Position numbers and translations under genes: made by a program. A model generated the notes under the pieces. That model was not told the DNA's origin, did no database searches, and saw only the letters and a list, made by a program, of their open reading frames with translations. Of a stretch of 64,000 nt of DNA, positions 23,540 to 35,064 are shown piece after piece. The stretch's first letter is position 1; every line of letters begins with the position of its first letter. The DNA is from Paguma larvata. Taxonomy: Eukaryota; Chordata; Mammalia; Carnivora; Viverridae. Location of the stretch: NCBI GenBank assembly GCA_030068075.1, contig CM057829.1:89823889-89887888 (forward strand), given 5' to 3'.

Positions 23540-23712
23540 TAGGGAGGGAGAGAATGCACACGGGAGGAACAGAGAAAGAAAGAGACAGTGAATCTAAAGC
23601 AGGCTACACACTGTCAGTGCCAAGCTTGATGCAGAGCTTGAACCCATGAACCGTGAGATGATGACCTAAGCCAAACTTGGATGCTCAGTCGACTGAGCCA
23701 CTCAGGTGCCTC
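23466..23712 (-). mobile_element. Can-SINE with long GA tract, full length
   Basis: Tail TTTTTATTATTTTTGTTTAA, then an expanded GA tract (about 23497-23540), AGCAGGCTACACACTGTCAG, TTGAACCCATGAACC (B-box region) and head GCCACTCAGGTGCCTC. A 16-bp duplication with two mismatches flanks it: AAAAATAGTGAATCTT (23450-23465) and AAAAATAGTAATTCTT (23713-23728). Confidence 0.95.
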
Positions 23713-23728
23713 AAAAATAGTAATTCTT

Positions 23729-24104
23729 AAATGGAAAAAAATATACCATGAAATCTCACTATTTGTAAAAATTTATTTTGAGTCATGTCATTATTACTAA
23801 CAGTCCAAAACTTGCCATTTCTGTTCATTTCTAACCATAATTGTGCTAACAATTTGAAGAGAGGATATTTATGGTGATAAGAAAACAGAATTGTTATTTG
23901 GATGCTGTTCAGCAATGCTTTTTAAGAGAAAGTGCTGTTCTAAGGATGCACTATTTTATTTTTAAAAATAAAAATGGTAAAGATATTTGCAGAACTTCCA
24001 CAGTCAGTGTTCTGAAGAATGTAGACTTGGGAACATAAATGTTAAATGATAATGTCTATACTACAGGGAATGGGAAAAATGTAGACTTTGTTTATGTATG
24101 CCTT
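23729..24104. other. Unassigned sequence
   Basis: No gene or clear repeat. Confidence 0.5.
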
Positions 24105-24200
24105 TATCATTCATTGAAGACCTCAGCTATGGGCCAGGCATTGAGCTAGGTTCTGAAAGAACTGAGATAGCAACTGTGGACCCTGGAAACAGGTTGTTTA
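24105..24200 (-). mobile_element. L2 3' end, antisense fragment
   Basis: TTATCATTCATTGAAGACCT, CAGCTATGGGCCAGGCATTG, AGCTAGGTTCTGAAAGAACT, GAGATAGCAACTGTGGACCC follow the antisense L2 end. Confidence 0.75.
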
Positions 24201-25039
24201 TATACAATTTCAATAAGGTTTGGAATTTTTTTTTTTTTTTTTTGCCAAAAAGTACAAAAGCTCTGAGGGGGCTCTAGGTTGTGTATTTGAGATAACTAGG
24301 TCCAGAATGAAGGTCAAGGGAAGCTCATTTAAGAAATTCAATATCTCAGCTTGTCCTTAAAGTATGAACAGATTGTGATGGGATTGCATAGATTCCATCA
24401 AAGGAAATCACTTTAGAGAAACACAAAATAGCTACTATGGCTGGTACTTAGGATGCAAGTAAAAATCATAGGAGGTAAGGATGAATATGTAGGCAATGGG
24501 CAGAGAGAGATGTAGACCCTGTGCTTGCTGCTAAATAATTAAGCTCTTATTTTGAAAGCCTTAGGGAGACATTTGATGCTGAAAACCAGGGAAATGTCAT
24601 AGTCAATTTTTTTATTTTAGAAATTTCACTTGAGCATCTTTAGGAATGATATAAAAAGATGGTTTAGACAGACCAGTTGGGAAACCAGGATTGTACAGAC
24701 AAAACAATGAGCACATAGACTATCAGAGCAGTGATGGGAATGCAAAATAAAGGATATATATATACAAATATACAAATATTTAAATATACACATCTGCAAA
24801 TATACAAATGGAAAAATCTGAACTTGGGGGCTACAAGTGAGATAAGTAAGAGTGAGGGAGAGTTGGAGGAACTGGACTTGGATATTTGGGACTTAAATGG
24901 GGGTCATGGTGATGCTTTACAATGCAAAGAGTTTAGATGAAGAATATTTTGAGCAAAAGCCATAGCTCAGTTTTGAGTTCATGTAGCCTTAATATACCTG
25001 TGAGATACCAAGTGGGGACGTACAGTATGTAGGTAAATA
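24201..25039. other. Unassigned; T-run and short TA-rich tract
   Basis: A run of 18 T lies at about 24226-24243. A run of ATACAAATATACAAATATTT units is at about 24757-24808. No gene recognised. Confidence 0.55.
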
Positions 25040-25480
25040 TTAATGATGTAAAAACAAAATACAATTGAGTAAATTTGAAAATCTAATTGGCTTTATTAAA
25101 CAATTCATGAATCAGGCAGCATCCCAACTAGCAAATTGCAGGATGGGGCTGGGGAGCTTGAGGAATTATACAAAATGGAAAGTTTTATAGGAAGGAGGGT
25201 GAGGTAAGAAATAAGCCAAAAAAAAAAAAACACAAAAAAAACAAGAAAACAAGAAAAGATTGTTCTAGGCATGGTCACTTTCCTTTAGAGGGAAGCCCAG
25301 AGAGTCTTATCATACAAATCCCTCATCTTCCTCTGGAGAATATGACAGACTCATTGGAATATTTCTGCCCAATAGAATATTTTTTACTGACCAGTTAAGA
25401 CTACATTTCTAGGGGAGATTAAAACTGCAATAATATTAGGAATTATGTCCTGGTTTACTGATTTAGTACCTTAAACTAAG
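25040..25480. mobile_element. Old interspersed repeat, LTR-like, family not fixed
   Basis: The text 'ctaattggctttattaaacaattc', ATGAATCAGGCAGCATCCCA, 'gtcactttcctttagaggg', TATTTCTGCCCAATAGAATA, CTGACCAGTTAAGACTACAT, TTCTAGGGGAGAT is one I associate with a mammal-wide interspersed repeat, but I cannot name it or fix its strand. It is split by an A-rich stretch at 25218-25256. Confidence 0.45.
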
Positions 25481-26217
25481 TGATGCCATTTTATATCTTT
25501 TTTTTAAACAATCAGAGCATGTTAGAGTTATTTGAGACAGAAAAAATATTCGAGAATCATCCATATAAAGGGATAGTCATTTCAGTGACCAAATTAGTTT
25601 AAATTAGTTACAATACAGAAAGAGATCAAGAAATGTTCTCAAACAATAGTGATTGGATTCACATCTCAAATTCCTCAGTTACTGGGTCACATTAGAAGTC
25701 AATTAATCTTTTAATATCTCCTTTCCTTCATCAGTAAAATAGATATGGTATAATAATAAAAACTTGTGAGAATTTGAGATAATACCTATATATACTTACA
25801 AAAGTAGTATAAAATATTCAAAAAGTGTTAGCTATATTCTTAAAGAGACTATGCAGAAGAGGCAAGCTGGAGTTGTAACTCTAGGAATATCATTATTCAG
25901 AGAATGAGCAGAGAAATGGTATGCTAGTGGTCCCAAAGACCAGACAAATGGGAAAAATAGAAGTAATTATGTCATACCATGGAGAACAAGGTAGAAGATA
26001 ATTTCAAAAATACAAAAATGATCAGGAGGCCTAATGTATTTGGGAAATTCAGTATTATAAGCAAATAGTATATCTACCAGATATGGCAACTAGAGGTCAT
26101 CGGTGACTCTTTGGAAATAAAATAATTTCATTGGGAGGTGGAAACTAGAAACCAGAGTAGGATATGTTGGGAAGTTGATTAGAAGGGAAAGAGTGAAGGT
26201 GATTTTCAACTATTGTC
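25481..26217. other. Unassigned AT-rich sequence
   Basis: No gene or clear repeat. Confidence 0.5.
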
Positions 26218-27615
26218 TAATTCATTCTTTCAACATACATTTGCTGTAAACTTAGGATGTTCAGTACATTGTGTCTGGGATAGAGCCATGATCATAATCT
26301 AGTCCCTGAGGGCATGGAGCTTTTACTCTGGCAGGAATGAAAGTCATTAAATAACTGCTTCCCATTTAATTTCAATTATAAATTTAATGTTATAAAAGAG
26401 AGTTGCTTGGCACTATGAGAGTGGGTACCCTGGGATCTGATCTAGTCTTAGGGGGGAGGAATGCCTTAGCTGAAGAAAACTGTAAGAGCTGAGCACTAAA
26501 AGGAAGGTAGGAATTAACTCTATAAAGAAGCAAGAGAAGAGAATGCCAGGCAGGAAGGATTGCTTGTATGACGGCTCTATGAGGAGCATGGCACATTGGA
26601 GGAACTGGAAGCAATCCTGGGAGCTGAAACAATGAGCATTAGGAAGGAATGATGGTACTCAGGGACAGGGTAGATCAAATTATACATGATATGATTGATG
26701 TAATTCCGAGAAATCTGTTTTCTATCCTAAGGTCAGTGGGGCACCAGGGAAGGATTTAAACAATAGGGTGACATCATCATATTGCATTTTGAAATGATCA
26801 CTCTGGCTGCATTTTGTATCAGATGTTGGAAAGAGGAAGGATAGATGTGAGAAAGCCAATTTAGAGGCAATTAAGTGTTCCAGGTGAGAGATGATGATAG
26901 ATTGTACTTGGGTGGTGGTAGAAGAATTGGGGAGAAGTCGAAGGATTCAAGGTATATTTTAGGAGACAAGAATCCATAGTACTTAGTGATTTACTGAATA
27001 AGAGTGACGAGGGGTAAGAGGTGTCATGAATAACTCCTAGGTTTCTCACCAGTACAATAAGTCAAGTGTTGAAAGTGGAACAGACTTTTGGAAGGAAATC
27101 GTGAATTCAGTCTCTGACAACTTGAGATTCCTCTGTGATATGCAAGTTGCACAGACGATTTGATATAACTGGTTTGGTAACTCTTCAGCTGTGAAACTAT
27201 CAGTGTCAATGAGATCGCCCGTGTGTAAGGGACAGACAAGGGCCCTGAGGCTAAGCCGTGAGGACCTGTGGCATTGGTTATTTTTGAGGAGATATTGCAG
27301 TCAGTGAGACTTTGTCATAGAGGATAGAGGTAAAAAGTGAACGTGAGAGTGAAGTATTTTCCTTCCTGAAATATCAATATTATTGATATTATGAACAACA
27401 ACATATGCCACTGTACAGTCAAGAAAGAGAAGAACTAAAAACTATCCAATGACTAGCAGCCTGGTAGACATGGCGATCACCGTGAAGAGGAATTTGGTGA
27501 GGTGCAGGGAAAAAAAATTAGATTGGACTATATCTGAGTATTGTTAGAAGAGATTTCGCTATGAAAGAAAGGAGAGGGTATTAAGTGGTTGTAACAGAAG
27601 GGTGAATGGTGAAGA
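26218..27615 (-). mobile_element. Long L2 LINE fragment, antisense (3' end into RT region)
   Basis: About 1.4 kb colinear with L2 read backwards. It opens with the 3' end signature (TTCATTCTTTCAACATACAT, GGGCATGGAGCTTTTACTCT). Then come 'gcaggaaggattgcttg', AACAATAGGGTGACATCATC, AATGATCACTCTGGCTGCAT, TTAAGTGTTCCAGGTGAGAG, 'atgatgatagattgtacttgggtggtgg', AAGGATTCAAGGTATATTTT, AACTCCTAGGTTTCTCACC, and the RT-region GATTGGACTATATCTGAGTA. These are the parts encoding the CR1-clade endonuclease/RT protein on the opposite strand, fully decayed. It is the longest L2 in the window. Confidence 0.85.
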
Positions 27616-27965
27616 ATTATTTTTTTAAAGATATGTTGTTTGTGCATGTATTGTTTTCTCTTGTTCTTTATCTTTACTGTTGTTGAACTAAGTTATGCCG
27701 GCAGGGGTTAACCTTACTTGAAGTTAGTGGAGATCATCCCTACTTGCTGGCAGAAGTGAGAAGGCAATCACATAGCTTTCTGCCTGTTCTTATGCTAATT
27801 CACTCAGTGTATGTCTGTGGAAAGGGGGATTCTTTCATGTTCCGTATAAGACATCTTTCAGAAATGCCTGCAGACTAAAATGATTTGGATCTGTCATAAT
27901 TCCCTGAGAAACACATTTACGAAGGCTATTATTATGATTTTATTTGAGGCATAATGCCTTCTTCT
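27616..27965. other. Unassigned sequence
   Basis: No gene or repeat recognised. Confidence 0.5.
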
Positions 27966-28185
27966 GTAGCATGAGCGCTCTGGTATAATGGAGAGAACAT
28001 CATACAACTCAAGTAGTTAGCAGCTGTTCCATTCGGGGCAAGTTTTTTCTCTGAGCCCGTTTTCTCGTCTGTTAAGTGGGAATTATCATATCTGTCTTTC
28101 AGGGTTGTTTTAGTGTTTAAATGAAACAATTCATACAAAATGTCAAGGTGAGTGCTATACGCTAAATAAATGATATTGTCCATCA
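27966..28185 (+). mobile_element. MIR SINE, sense
   Basis: CTCTGGTATAATGGAGAGAA head, CGGGGCAAGTTTTTTCTCTG, CCCGTTTTCTCGTCTGTTAA, GTGGGAATTATCATATCTGT, CTTTCAGGGTTGTTTTAGTG, AAATGAAACAATTCATA and GCTATACGCTAAATAAATGA match MIR in order. Confidence 0.85.
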
Positions 28186-28311
28186 TGTTTTTAAGACCCT
28201 GCTTTTTGTGGCAAATTGATACTACCCTTTTTATTTTATGAATTCAAACATCAGTCTATGGTCTCTCTACTTTTTGACTCTATGTAATGATGACTGAAAA
28301 ACAAGAACAAC

Positions 28312-28349
<38 letters not shown>
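28312..28349. repeat. (CA)n microsatellite
   Basis: Nineteen uninterrupted CA units preceded by CAA units (ACAAGAACAACAA). Confidence 0.97.
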
Positions 28350-28350
<1 letters not shown>

Positions 28351-30009
28351 GAAATTAGTAGAAACAAAAAAAGGTCAGTGAAGGTTTATGAACTGCCAGG
28401 GTCGTAATGGGGCTGCAACTTCTCTAACAGCAAATTCAATAAGAATATATTTAATAGGGAGCAGCTCCTACCAGATCTCTGAGGCTTGCAGCAATTTGCA
28501 TCTTCAGTCCTTTTCCCCAAATAATACCATATCCCTAATTTTCATGTATGTACATAAAATGTATATACTTTTAAACACTGTAAATGAGACAATAGGAATT
28601 TAGGCACGAAGGACAGAACAGTGCACGAGTAAGCCGGGCATCTTTTGTTAATGGGATTTTTTGGTTCCATTAAGTATCTTTAAATGTCAATAACAAATCA
28701 CTGCTGATTTTTAAAAGCTTAAAACACATGTTCTGAGAGAAGAAAATGTAATTTGTTTCCAATCGACATGATAATTTTATTTATAAATGAAGGGAAGAGC
28801 CTATTTCCAAAAACATTTTGATAATTCTATCTAGGTTTGTTGAAACATTGAGTTGTTTTATATTGTAACATTAGAGCATTAGTTTTAATAATTTTACTTC
28901 AGTTGGATGCTTTCCAATGCTTTACTTAGGTACTTACATTATTAAAAAAAGCAGTATTTTTTTTTAAACATTTCCCTTCCCCACATAATTTTCTCCTATA
29001 CAGTTTTTTTATTTTAAAATTAAAAAAAATAAAGGTCTAAATTTCTAGAGTTAAAAGAGGTTTTATATATTATGAATATACCAAATATAAGACATTAAAA
29101 TTTTAAAAATTAGAATTTTAATAAATTTTAAAAAATTTTAATAAACTTTTTAAATAAAATTTAAAAATTAGAATTTTAAAAAATAATTAGGATTATGTAT
29201 TTGTATGGTTTTTAAAGTTTAGAATACCTTTTTATCTACATTATCTAAACAACCTTCCCGTAAACTGTGAGACTGACTTGGACAGCTGTTATTTTTGACT
29301 TTCTGATTTTAACATATTTTAATCTTCCATTATTTCCTTTTATCAGAAACACAAAGCGTAAGTTTTAATAATTAAAAAAACAATATAAAATTGTAATGTG
29401 GGAGATTTAATATTCAATGTTTCTATTTTTATATGCTGTTTGTGAATATTACCTTAAATTACTTCTTTATATATATCCTGAATGTATATATCCATTATAT
29501 ATCATTTATATATTGCTTGAACGTGTATATCCTGGATTCCTTCCAGCCTGAGAACAAGATACATTTATTTATATATCCAAATTATTAAAGCGCACCCCTC
29601 ATTGGGCCAGTCGCTGGAAATTATATCCCCTTAAATCACCTCTAAACTCTTTTTGAGAGGTTTCTAGTTTTCTGCTTCACGTGTGCTCAATGTAGGTACT
29701 TGAGTAGCTTTCTTATCTAGTCACAATGATGACTCCATTATGAGTGACCCCCAGGGGATTGCTTTTGTGGTATGAACAGCTAGCTCTCTTTCATTGGTGA
29801 CCCCTGAAGGAAGCTAGCAACTAAGTAGAATGAGTGTGGCTTTCTCCTTGGACACCTCAAAAGTTTGTGTAATAATGCTTTCCCACTTCTTCACGACAAA
29901 ACTGAAACTAAAGTCACAAACTTTAGTAAAATTGGATCAGAGCATTTAGTATAACATGAGAAAGAACAACTGAATGTAACATCAACTGGTCCTGGGAATG
30001 ATTTTTCTT
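28350..30009. other. Unassigned, very AT-rich in part
   Basis: No gene. The stretch 29090-29190 is made of repeated AATTTTAAAAATTAGAATTT-like units. 29465-29585 repeats TATATATCC-type motifs (ATATATCCTGAATGTATATA and similar). No named element recognised. Confidence 0.55.
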
Positions 30010-30239
30010 GGGGCGCCTGGGTGGTTCAGTCGGTTGAGCGCCGACTTCAGCTCAGGTCATGATCTTGCGGTCTGTGAGTTCGAGCCCCGCGTCGGGCTCT
30101 GTGCTGACAGCTCGGAGCCTGGAGCCTGCTTCGGTTTCTGTGTCTCCCTCTCTCTCTGCCCCTCCCCAACTCATGCTCTGTCTCTCTCTGTCTCAAAAAT
30201 AAATAAACATTAAAAAAAATAAAAAAAAATTAAAAAAAA
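30010..30239 (+). mobile_element. Can-SINE, best preserved copy in the window
   Basis: Nearly consensus: head GGGGCGCCTGGGTGGTTCAG, A box TGGTTCAGTCGG (30022-30033), B box GTTCGAGCC (30078-30086), GCGTCGGGCTCTGTGCTGAC, an intact CT part, TGTCTCAAAAATAAATAAAC and a long A-rich tail with two T-interrupted blocks. One base is missing in GAGCGCCGAC compared with the usual GAGCGTCCGAC. Low divergence implies a recent insertion. No clear target-site duplication is visible, probably because the flank merges with the A-rich tail. Confidence 0.97.
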
Positions 30240-32159
30240 GAAGCCAGATGCCCCATCTTAACCTCAAGTTTCTTCACTGTGCCTCTTTATCTGGTTTCCA
30301 GCTGGCCTCCCCCTGACAGGAGTCAGCTTTCCCCTTAATTTGAGTATTTCTCAAACATCTACTTACCTTGGAGAATTGATATATTTATTACCCACTGTGG
30401 AAAGAGATTAGATAGCCCCCTTACCCCATCTAAACCCCATCACTTTGCTCGCCTGGACTACCTTCTTCCTCTGATGATGGTTGGTTTCAGAGGAATTTCC
30501 CGGTCCATAGCTCTTTTAGTATGCTATCTGGTACCATGACTTTGACGTGATAGTCTTGGTTCAAATTAACATTTTTCAGACTCTTGATTGTTCAGTCTTA
30601 AGTAATATGTGTATGGGAAAATAGTATTCTGATCCGTGTTGTGCTTTACCCAACACTGTTCATTCCAGTCACTCTGTAGGGGAAGGAGAATATCAGGAAT
30701 GCACTTTCCCTCCTGTGGTTGTTTTATCTCCATTCCCAGTATTCTTATGCTAATGCTTGATAGTCTCTTAACAATGTTACCTAAATCTAGGTTTTTAAGA
30801 TTTAGGGGGAATATATTTAATATAATTCATGGAGGCTAGATTATTCTGAAAAATACACCAATTACATTACTAAACAGAACACTTTTCCATCTCAGTCTGA
30901 AGTATCTGCATTTGATTTACCTCACTGTATTTAGGCCTTCACCGACAGGACTCTGTGTGAGTATCAGAATAAAAAGTAGAGCGTCTAGAATGTTCCCTCT
31001 GACAGCAAAGGATGAATTGGCTCTCGATATAATTCTGCTAGTCTCCATCCTAGAAGGCAGAAAGTTCTAGTAATTCTTGAACAAACTTTTCCCAACATTT
31101 ATAAAGAAAGTGTTAGGTTCAGTCTTCACCAACCAGCACGATATATCTCTTTTATAATTCTCTAATTTTTCTACTTTTAAGAATTTCTAAGTAGGCATAT
31201 TTCTAAAAATATTATGCATTCTAAATATATAATATGAAATATATTTTTCTTTGAAATATTCAATTCACCTGAGTGACAAATATGAAAATGATGATGTAAA
31301 GTTAATCATGTATCTCTTTCTACAGTGAGCAAATCATTTAATAAAGACAGGTGTATCGAAGGATTAAAATGTAACAGAAGAAACTTCCATGCCAGCAAAT
31401 AAAATGTTTATTGCTTTATTTTAGAGATTAGATCTAATGAATTTATAACTTTCAGAAATCAAAACACAAGTGTCTCCTTAAAGCAGGCCATTTTGTAACT
31501 GTTTATAAGACATAGGATAATCTTTCAATGTGTATTCAGAAATGTTAAATTTCACCTGATGGCAGAATGACTGTTGGATTAAACTCCAGATGTATTAAAA
31601 GAAATATCCACCTTTCGAGAGAATAATATTGCATACTATTTGGAATTGTAGCTAATACTACAAATACCTCCCATATGTCTTTTACAACCATTTGTTTATT
31701 TTTACATTAAAACATCTACCTCTGTGCTACTTTCTCCCTCACCAGGTGTACCATTTGCCTTATACATTTGAATGAATTTTTATTTCCAAATGTTTGAAAA
31801 GGAAAAAATATGCCTCAAGATTGTTTCTGTATCACATAATGTTTTTAATAAATTGGAAACTGAATTTTTAATGAAAGTCACACTAAAAAACAAACAAAAC
31901 TTTACTGTCTTTCCACAGCATATTCTTTCAACCTAAAAATGAAAGAATTTCAATTATCTTTGGCATAACCAAAAGAACTTTTGGTACTTTTTCCTCTGAT
32001 CTTATCTGCCACTTCAAAATCAGTCTCCTTATCTATCAATGAGAATAGCACAAGAAAAAATTATTATGGATTTGTGAACTTGTCTATGTATCTATTATAT
32101 AAAAATTTACCTGGGAGACTTTAAAAAAATAAACTATAGACCTGTGGTTTTTAGTGTAT
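30240..32159. other. Unassigned AT-rich sequence, 1.9 kb
   Basis: No gene and no clear repeat recognised. Confidence 0.55.
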
Positions 32160-32265
32160 TGTCAATTTGAAGAGCAGAAATTGTTTTACCGATGAACATA
32201 TATTTCATTGTATTTTCTGAGTGAGTATGGTGCCCTGTGCACAGTAGGGGTTGGTGCACTATATC
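32160..32265 (+). mobile_element. L2 3' end, sense (weak)
   Basis: AGCAGAAATTGTTTTACCGA, TTTCATTGTATTTTCTGAGT, GGTGCCCTGTGCACAGTAGG recall the L2 sense end ('gcagggattttgt', 'cagtgcctggcacatagtagg'). Confidence 0.45.
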
Positions 32266-32919
32266 TGTTGATAGTAATAGTAATGCGATCTCTTCATTTT
32301 ACACCTTCTTAATACCTAGATTCCTGTTTGTTCATATTCTATCTTATTTCAAGCTTCATTAAGGTTCATAAATATAATGTCACTACCTTTCTCAAAAGAC
32401 TCCAGGGGCTTTTCTAAATGTATGTCAAATCTCAATACTGGTATTATTTTTTATTGCTTATTTTCTATTTTCCCCCTTATAACACATGTTTTCTTCACTA
32501 AACTCATATACTGGGAAAACGGAATAACCTGTTTTATCAGCTTACTGTCTTTAAGTCCAGCTCTACCACTGCCATCTTCAAGGAGTGCCTGAATTTTCTA
32601 AATAGGATTCAGGCCATACCACTTGAATCCATCCTCCTTCCAGAACTGTAAATATATCTTTCATTGAATTTATCAAAATTTAGAAACACAGCAGATGTTT
32701 GAGTTGGCTATCTATTTGGAATGAAAACCCAATAGAGTTACAATTCTACCTCTTAGAAAGGTAACCAGAGATATATTGTGGTAGAGCATGGTAGGTCCTT
32801 TCCATAACATCGACTTAACTGTGCACCACCATTCTAAATCCATTATTAACTCACCAACTATATCTATACTCTCATTTTGTCTGAATGTGCTTTTACAATT
32901 GTAACTTTGTTCTTTGTTC
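32266..32919. other. Unassigned sequence
   Basis: No gene recognised. Some pyrimidine-rich wording near 32370-32640 could be an old L2 ORF fragment, but I cannot support it. Confidence 0.45.
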
Positions 32920-33057
32920 TTTTTTTAAAAACTTTTTTAAGTAGGCTTCATGCCTAGTGAGGAGACCAATGCAGGACTTGGACTCACAAACCTGAGATTA
33001 AGACCCCAGCTGAGATGGAGAGTTGGACACTTAACCTGTTGAGCCACCCTGGTGCCC
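32920..33057 (-). mobile_element. Older short Can-SINE (tRNA part plus short body)
   Basis: CTTTTTTAAGTAGGCTTCAT, GCAGGACTTGGACTCACAAA, CCTGAGATTAAGACCCCAGC, GTTGGACACTTAACCTGTTG and head AGCCACCCTGGTGCCC. It lacks the CT/GA-rich block and the B-box side is diverged. It fits the older caniform-type group with 'AAGTAGGCTCCATGCCCAG' after the A-tail. Confidence 0.85.
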
Positions 33058-33837
33058 TTCTTTTGTCATTGTTTTTCAAAATGATTCTTCCTAACAGAAT
33101 TCAGTTAATTGAAGTTATAAAATAATATTTAAAATGACTAGAAGAAAAGTAATCCAACATTTAAATAAAGTTATTATTTACAGATGCAGAAGAAAAAGGC
33201 AAAGAGTTACTCATGAAACATAATTAAGAAAATCTTTATGTCTTAAAGTTTTGAACTTTCCTCTTCCTGTTACTGAAAATTGCAAAGGAATCTAGATAGA
33301 ATTTTATAGAATATACATTATCTTAGCAAACCCAAAAGGAAGTACTTTTGTATCTAAATATCATTTTCTTGTCATATTAACAAAATTATACAAACATGTT
33401 AATCTTTCATTTTTCAGACTATTTTGTATTGCTTTTAAATGTATTTTTCAGCTATCTGTACTGTATTGTGACTCAGGCTGCTGCTCCACATTCTAAAGTG
33501 AGTTTGGCAGAAAAAACAACTAATGCTAAGATTATCTAAGTCCTTTGTGGTTCTCTGCCTACTAAACATGCTTACAGTCCTGACTTCCATTTGTATTAAT
33601 TTTATTTAATTACAAAAGTTGTGAAGAATCTGATGATTGAGAAATGTAGATGTAATCAAATCTCACATTTTAAAAAGGTTTTAACTTTTCTCTGAAAAAT
33701 TGTAAACCATATCTTTCTCCTTTTATGGCATTGGTGCAGGAAACAATATAGGAGGATGAACCTGGGGCCAGATATTGCTACTAGCCCTAAAGATCATGAG
33801 TTTTACTGTTGAAGTCTGTTAGCATTTTCTTTTGTCC
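33058..33837. other. Unassigned AT-rich sequence
   Basis: No gene or clear repeat. Confidence 0.5.
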
Positions 33838-33982
33838 ATGCTTCCTTCTTTCTTCCCTCCTTTCCTTCCCTCCCTCCCTCCCTCGCTTCCTTCCTTCCTT
33901 CCTTCCTACCTACCTTCCTTCCTTCCTTCCTTCCTTCCTTCCTTCCTTCCTTCCACCCTTCCACCCTTCCATCCTTCCTTCT
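33838..33982. repeat. (CCTT)n / (CCCT)n tetranucleotide tract, all-pyrimidine on + strand
   Basis: About 145 bases, almost only C and T: CCCT units at about 33868-33884, then many CCTT units, with CCTA and CCAC variants interspersed. It produces chance frames of LPSFLPSF-type repeats in two registers (33809-34123 and 33832-34086); these are not proteins. Confidence 0.97.
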
Positions 33983-34794
33983 GTTTATTTCCTAAACAAA
34001 CATTTAGATCTCTTCACCTCAGACACAGGAAAAGAGATCGATTCAAAAGAAAATCCAGATCATCTTTTTCCCTCCTTCTACTATAGACCATATATAATAA
34101 ATGTTGGAATAGAGTTTCTTTGAAAGAAAACTTTTTCATAGGAATGAGAATCCAGAAGTAGTTTATTCATTTAAAATGAATTTAGCTAATTTTTCTTGTC
34201 TGTATCAGAGGGGATTTAATGTCTTTGAGTTACTGCAAATTCCAGCAGTACCTAACTTATAGCCTCTGTTTGTTACTTAAATATATGAAGCATAATGGTA
34301 TTTCTATGCTGTTTATAGCCACCGTATTTAATAAAAAACTTTAAAAAAGTATAATTGCTACAAGTGTTTCTGTGGTGCAGTGGCCACAATTATTTGTACT
34401 TTTTGGTTTTTATTACATACCGGGCTAGATTTAAACAAAATGTGCAGGGTTATATTTGTTATTTGCCAACTCCAAATATTATTCTTCTTGTCACTAGGTC
34501 TCTAGACATTGCTTGTTAACTACTTACTCCTTAAGTATTTCTTAAAATACTGATTGTAGTAATAAATCCTGGTTTGAGTCCAGGCCTATCTATATGACTT
34601 TCATTTGTTCATGTGCTTTATTAAATAATTTCTTCCAAAACATTGACTACACCTATTTCCGTTATTACACAGAAATTTTAACATTGCATATATTTGTAAG
34701 TAGATGCTCAGTAAGTGTAATTGAAGATGTAAATGATGCTACTAAGAATTTTAATCTTCTGGGACTCTTCATGTACAATGCAAATGCCAAACAT
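33983..34794. other. Unassigned AT-rich sequence
   Basis: No gene or clear repeat. Confidence 0.5.
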
Positions 34795-34812
34795 AATTTT
34801 TCTTCTGTCACT

Positions 34813-35052
34813 GGGACACCTGGGTGGCTCAGTTGGCTAAGCATCTGACTCTTGATTTCAGCTCAAGTCATGATCTCATGGTTTGTGAGATCAAGCACCA
34901 CACTGGGCTCTGCACTGACAGTGCAGAGCCTGCTTGGAATTTTCTCTCTCCCCACTCTCTGTTCTTCCCCCTCTCATGGTCTCTCTCTCTCTCTCTTTCT
35001 CTCTCTTCTCTTCTCTCTCTCAAAATAAATAAAGTTAAAATAAAAAGATGTT
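34813..35052 (+). mobile_element. Can-SINE, subfamily with TTGATTTCAG insertion
   Basis: Head GGGACACCTGGGTGGCTCAG, the extra segment CTGACTCTTGATTTCAGCTC, CACTGGGCTCTGCACTGACA, GTGCAGAGCCTGCTTGGAAT, a long CT tract (34978-35022) and tail CAAAATAAATAAAGTTAAAA. A possible target-site duplication is AATTTTTCTTCT (34795-34806) with AATTTTTTTTCT (35053-35064). If correct, six bases (GTCACT) lie between the left copy and the SINE head. Confidence 0.94.
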
Positions 35053-35064
35053 AATTTTTTTTCT

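Noticed and set aside
27370..27390. Short hairpin (9-bp arms AATATCAAT with a 3-base loop)
   Set aside because: AT-only-type small hairpins of this size are common by chance, and it lies inside the decayed L2.
30010..30086. tRNA gene (A and B boxes in good order)
   Set aside because: The tRNA-like part lacks a foldable acceptor stem and is joined to a CT-rich body and A-tail; it is the SINE head.
33809..34123. Two overlapping frames with LPSF-type repeats
   Set aside because: They are translations of the CCTT/CCCT tract in two registers, not a repeat protein.
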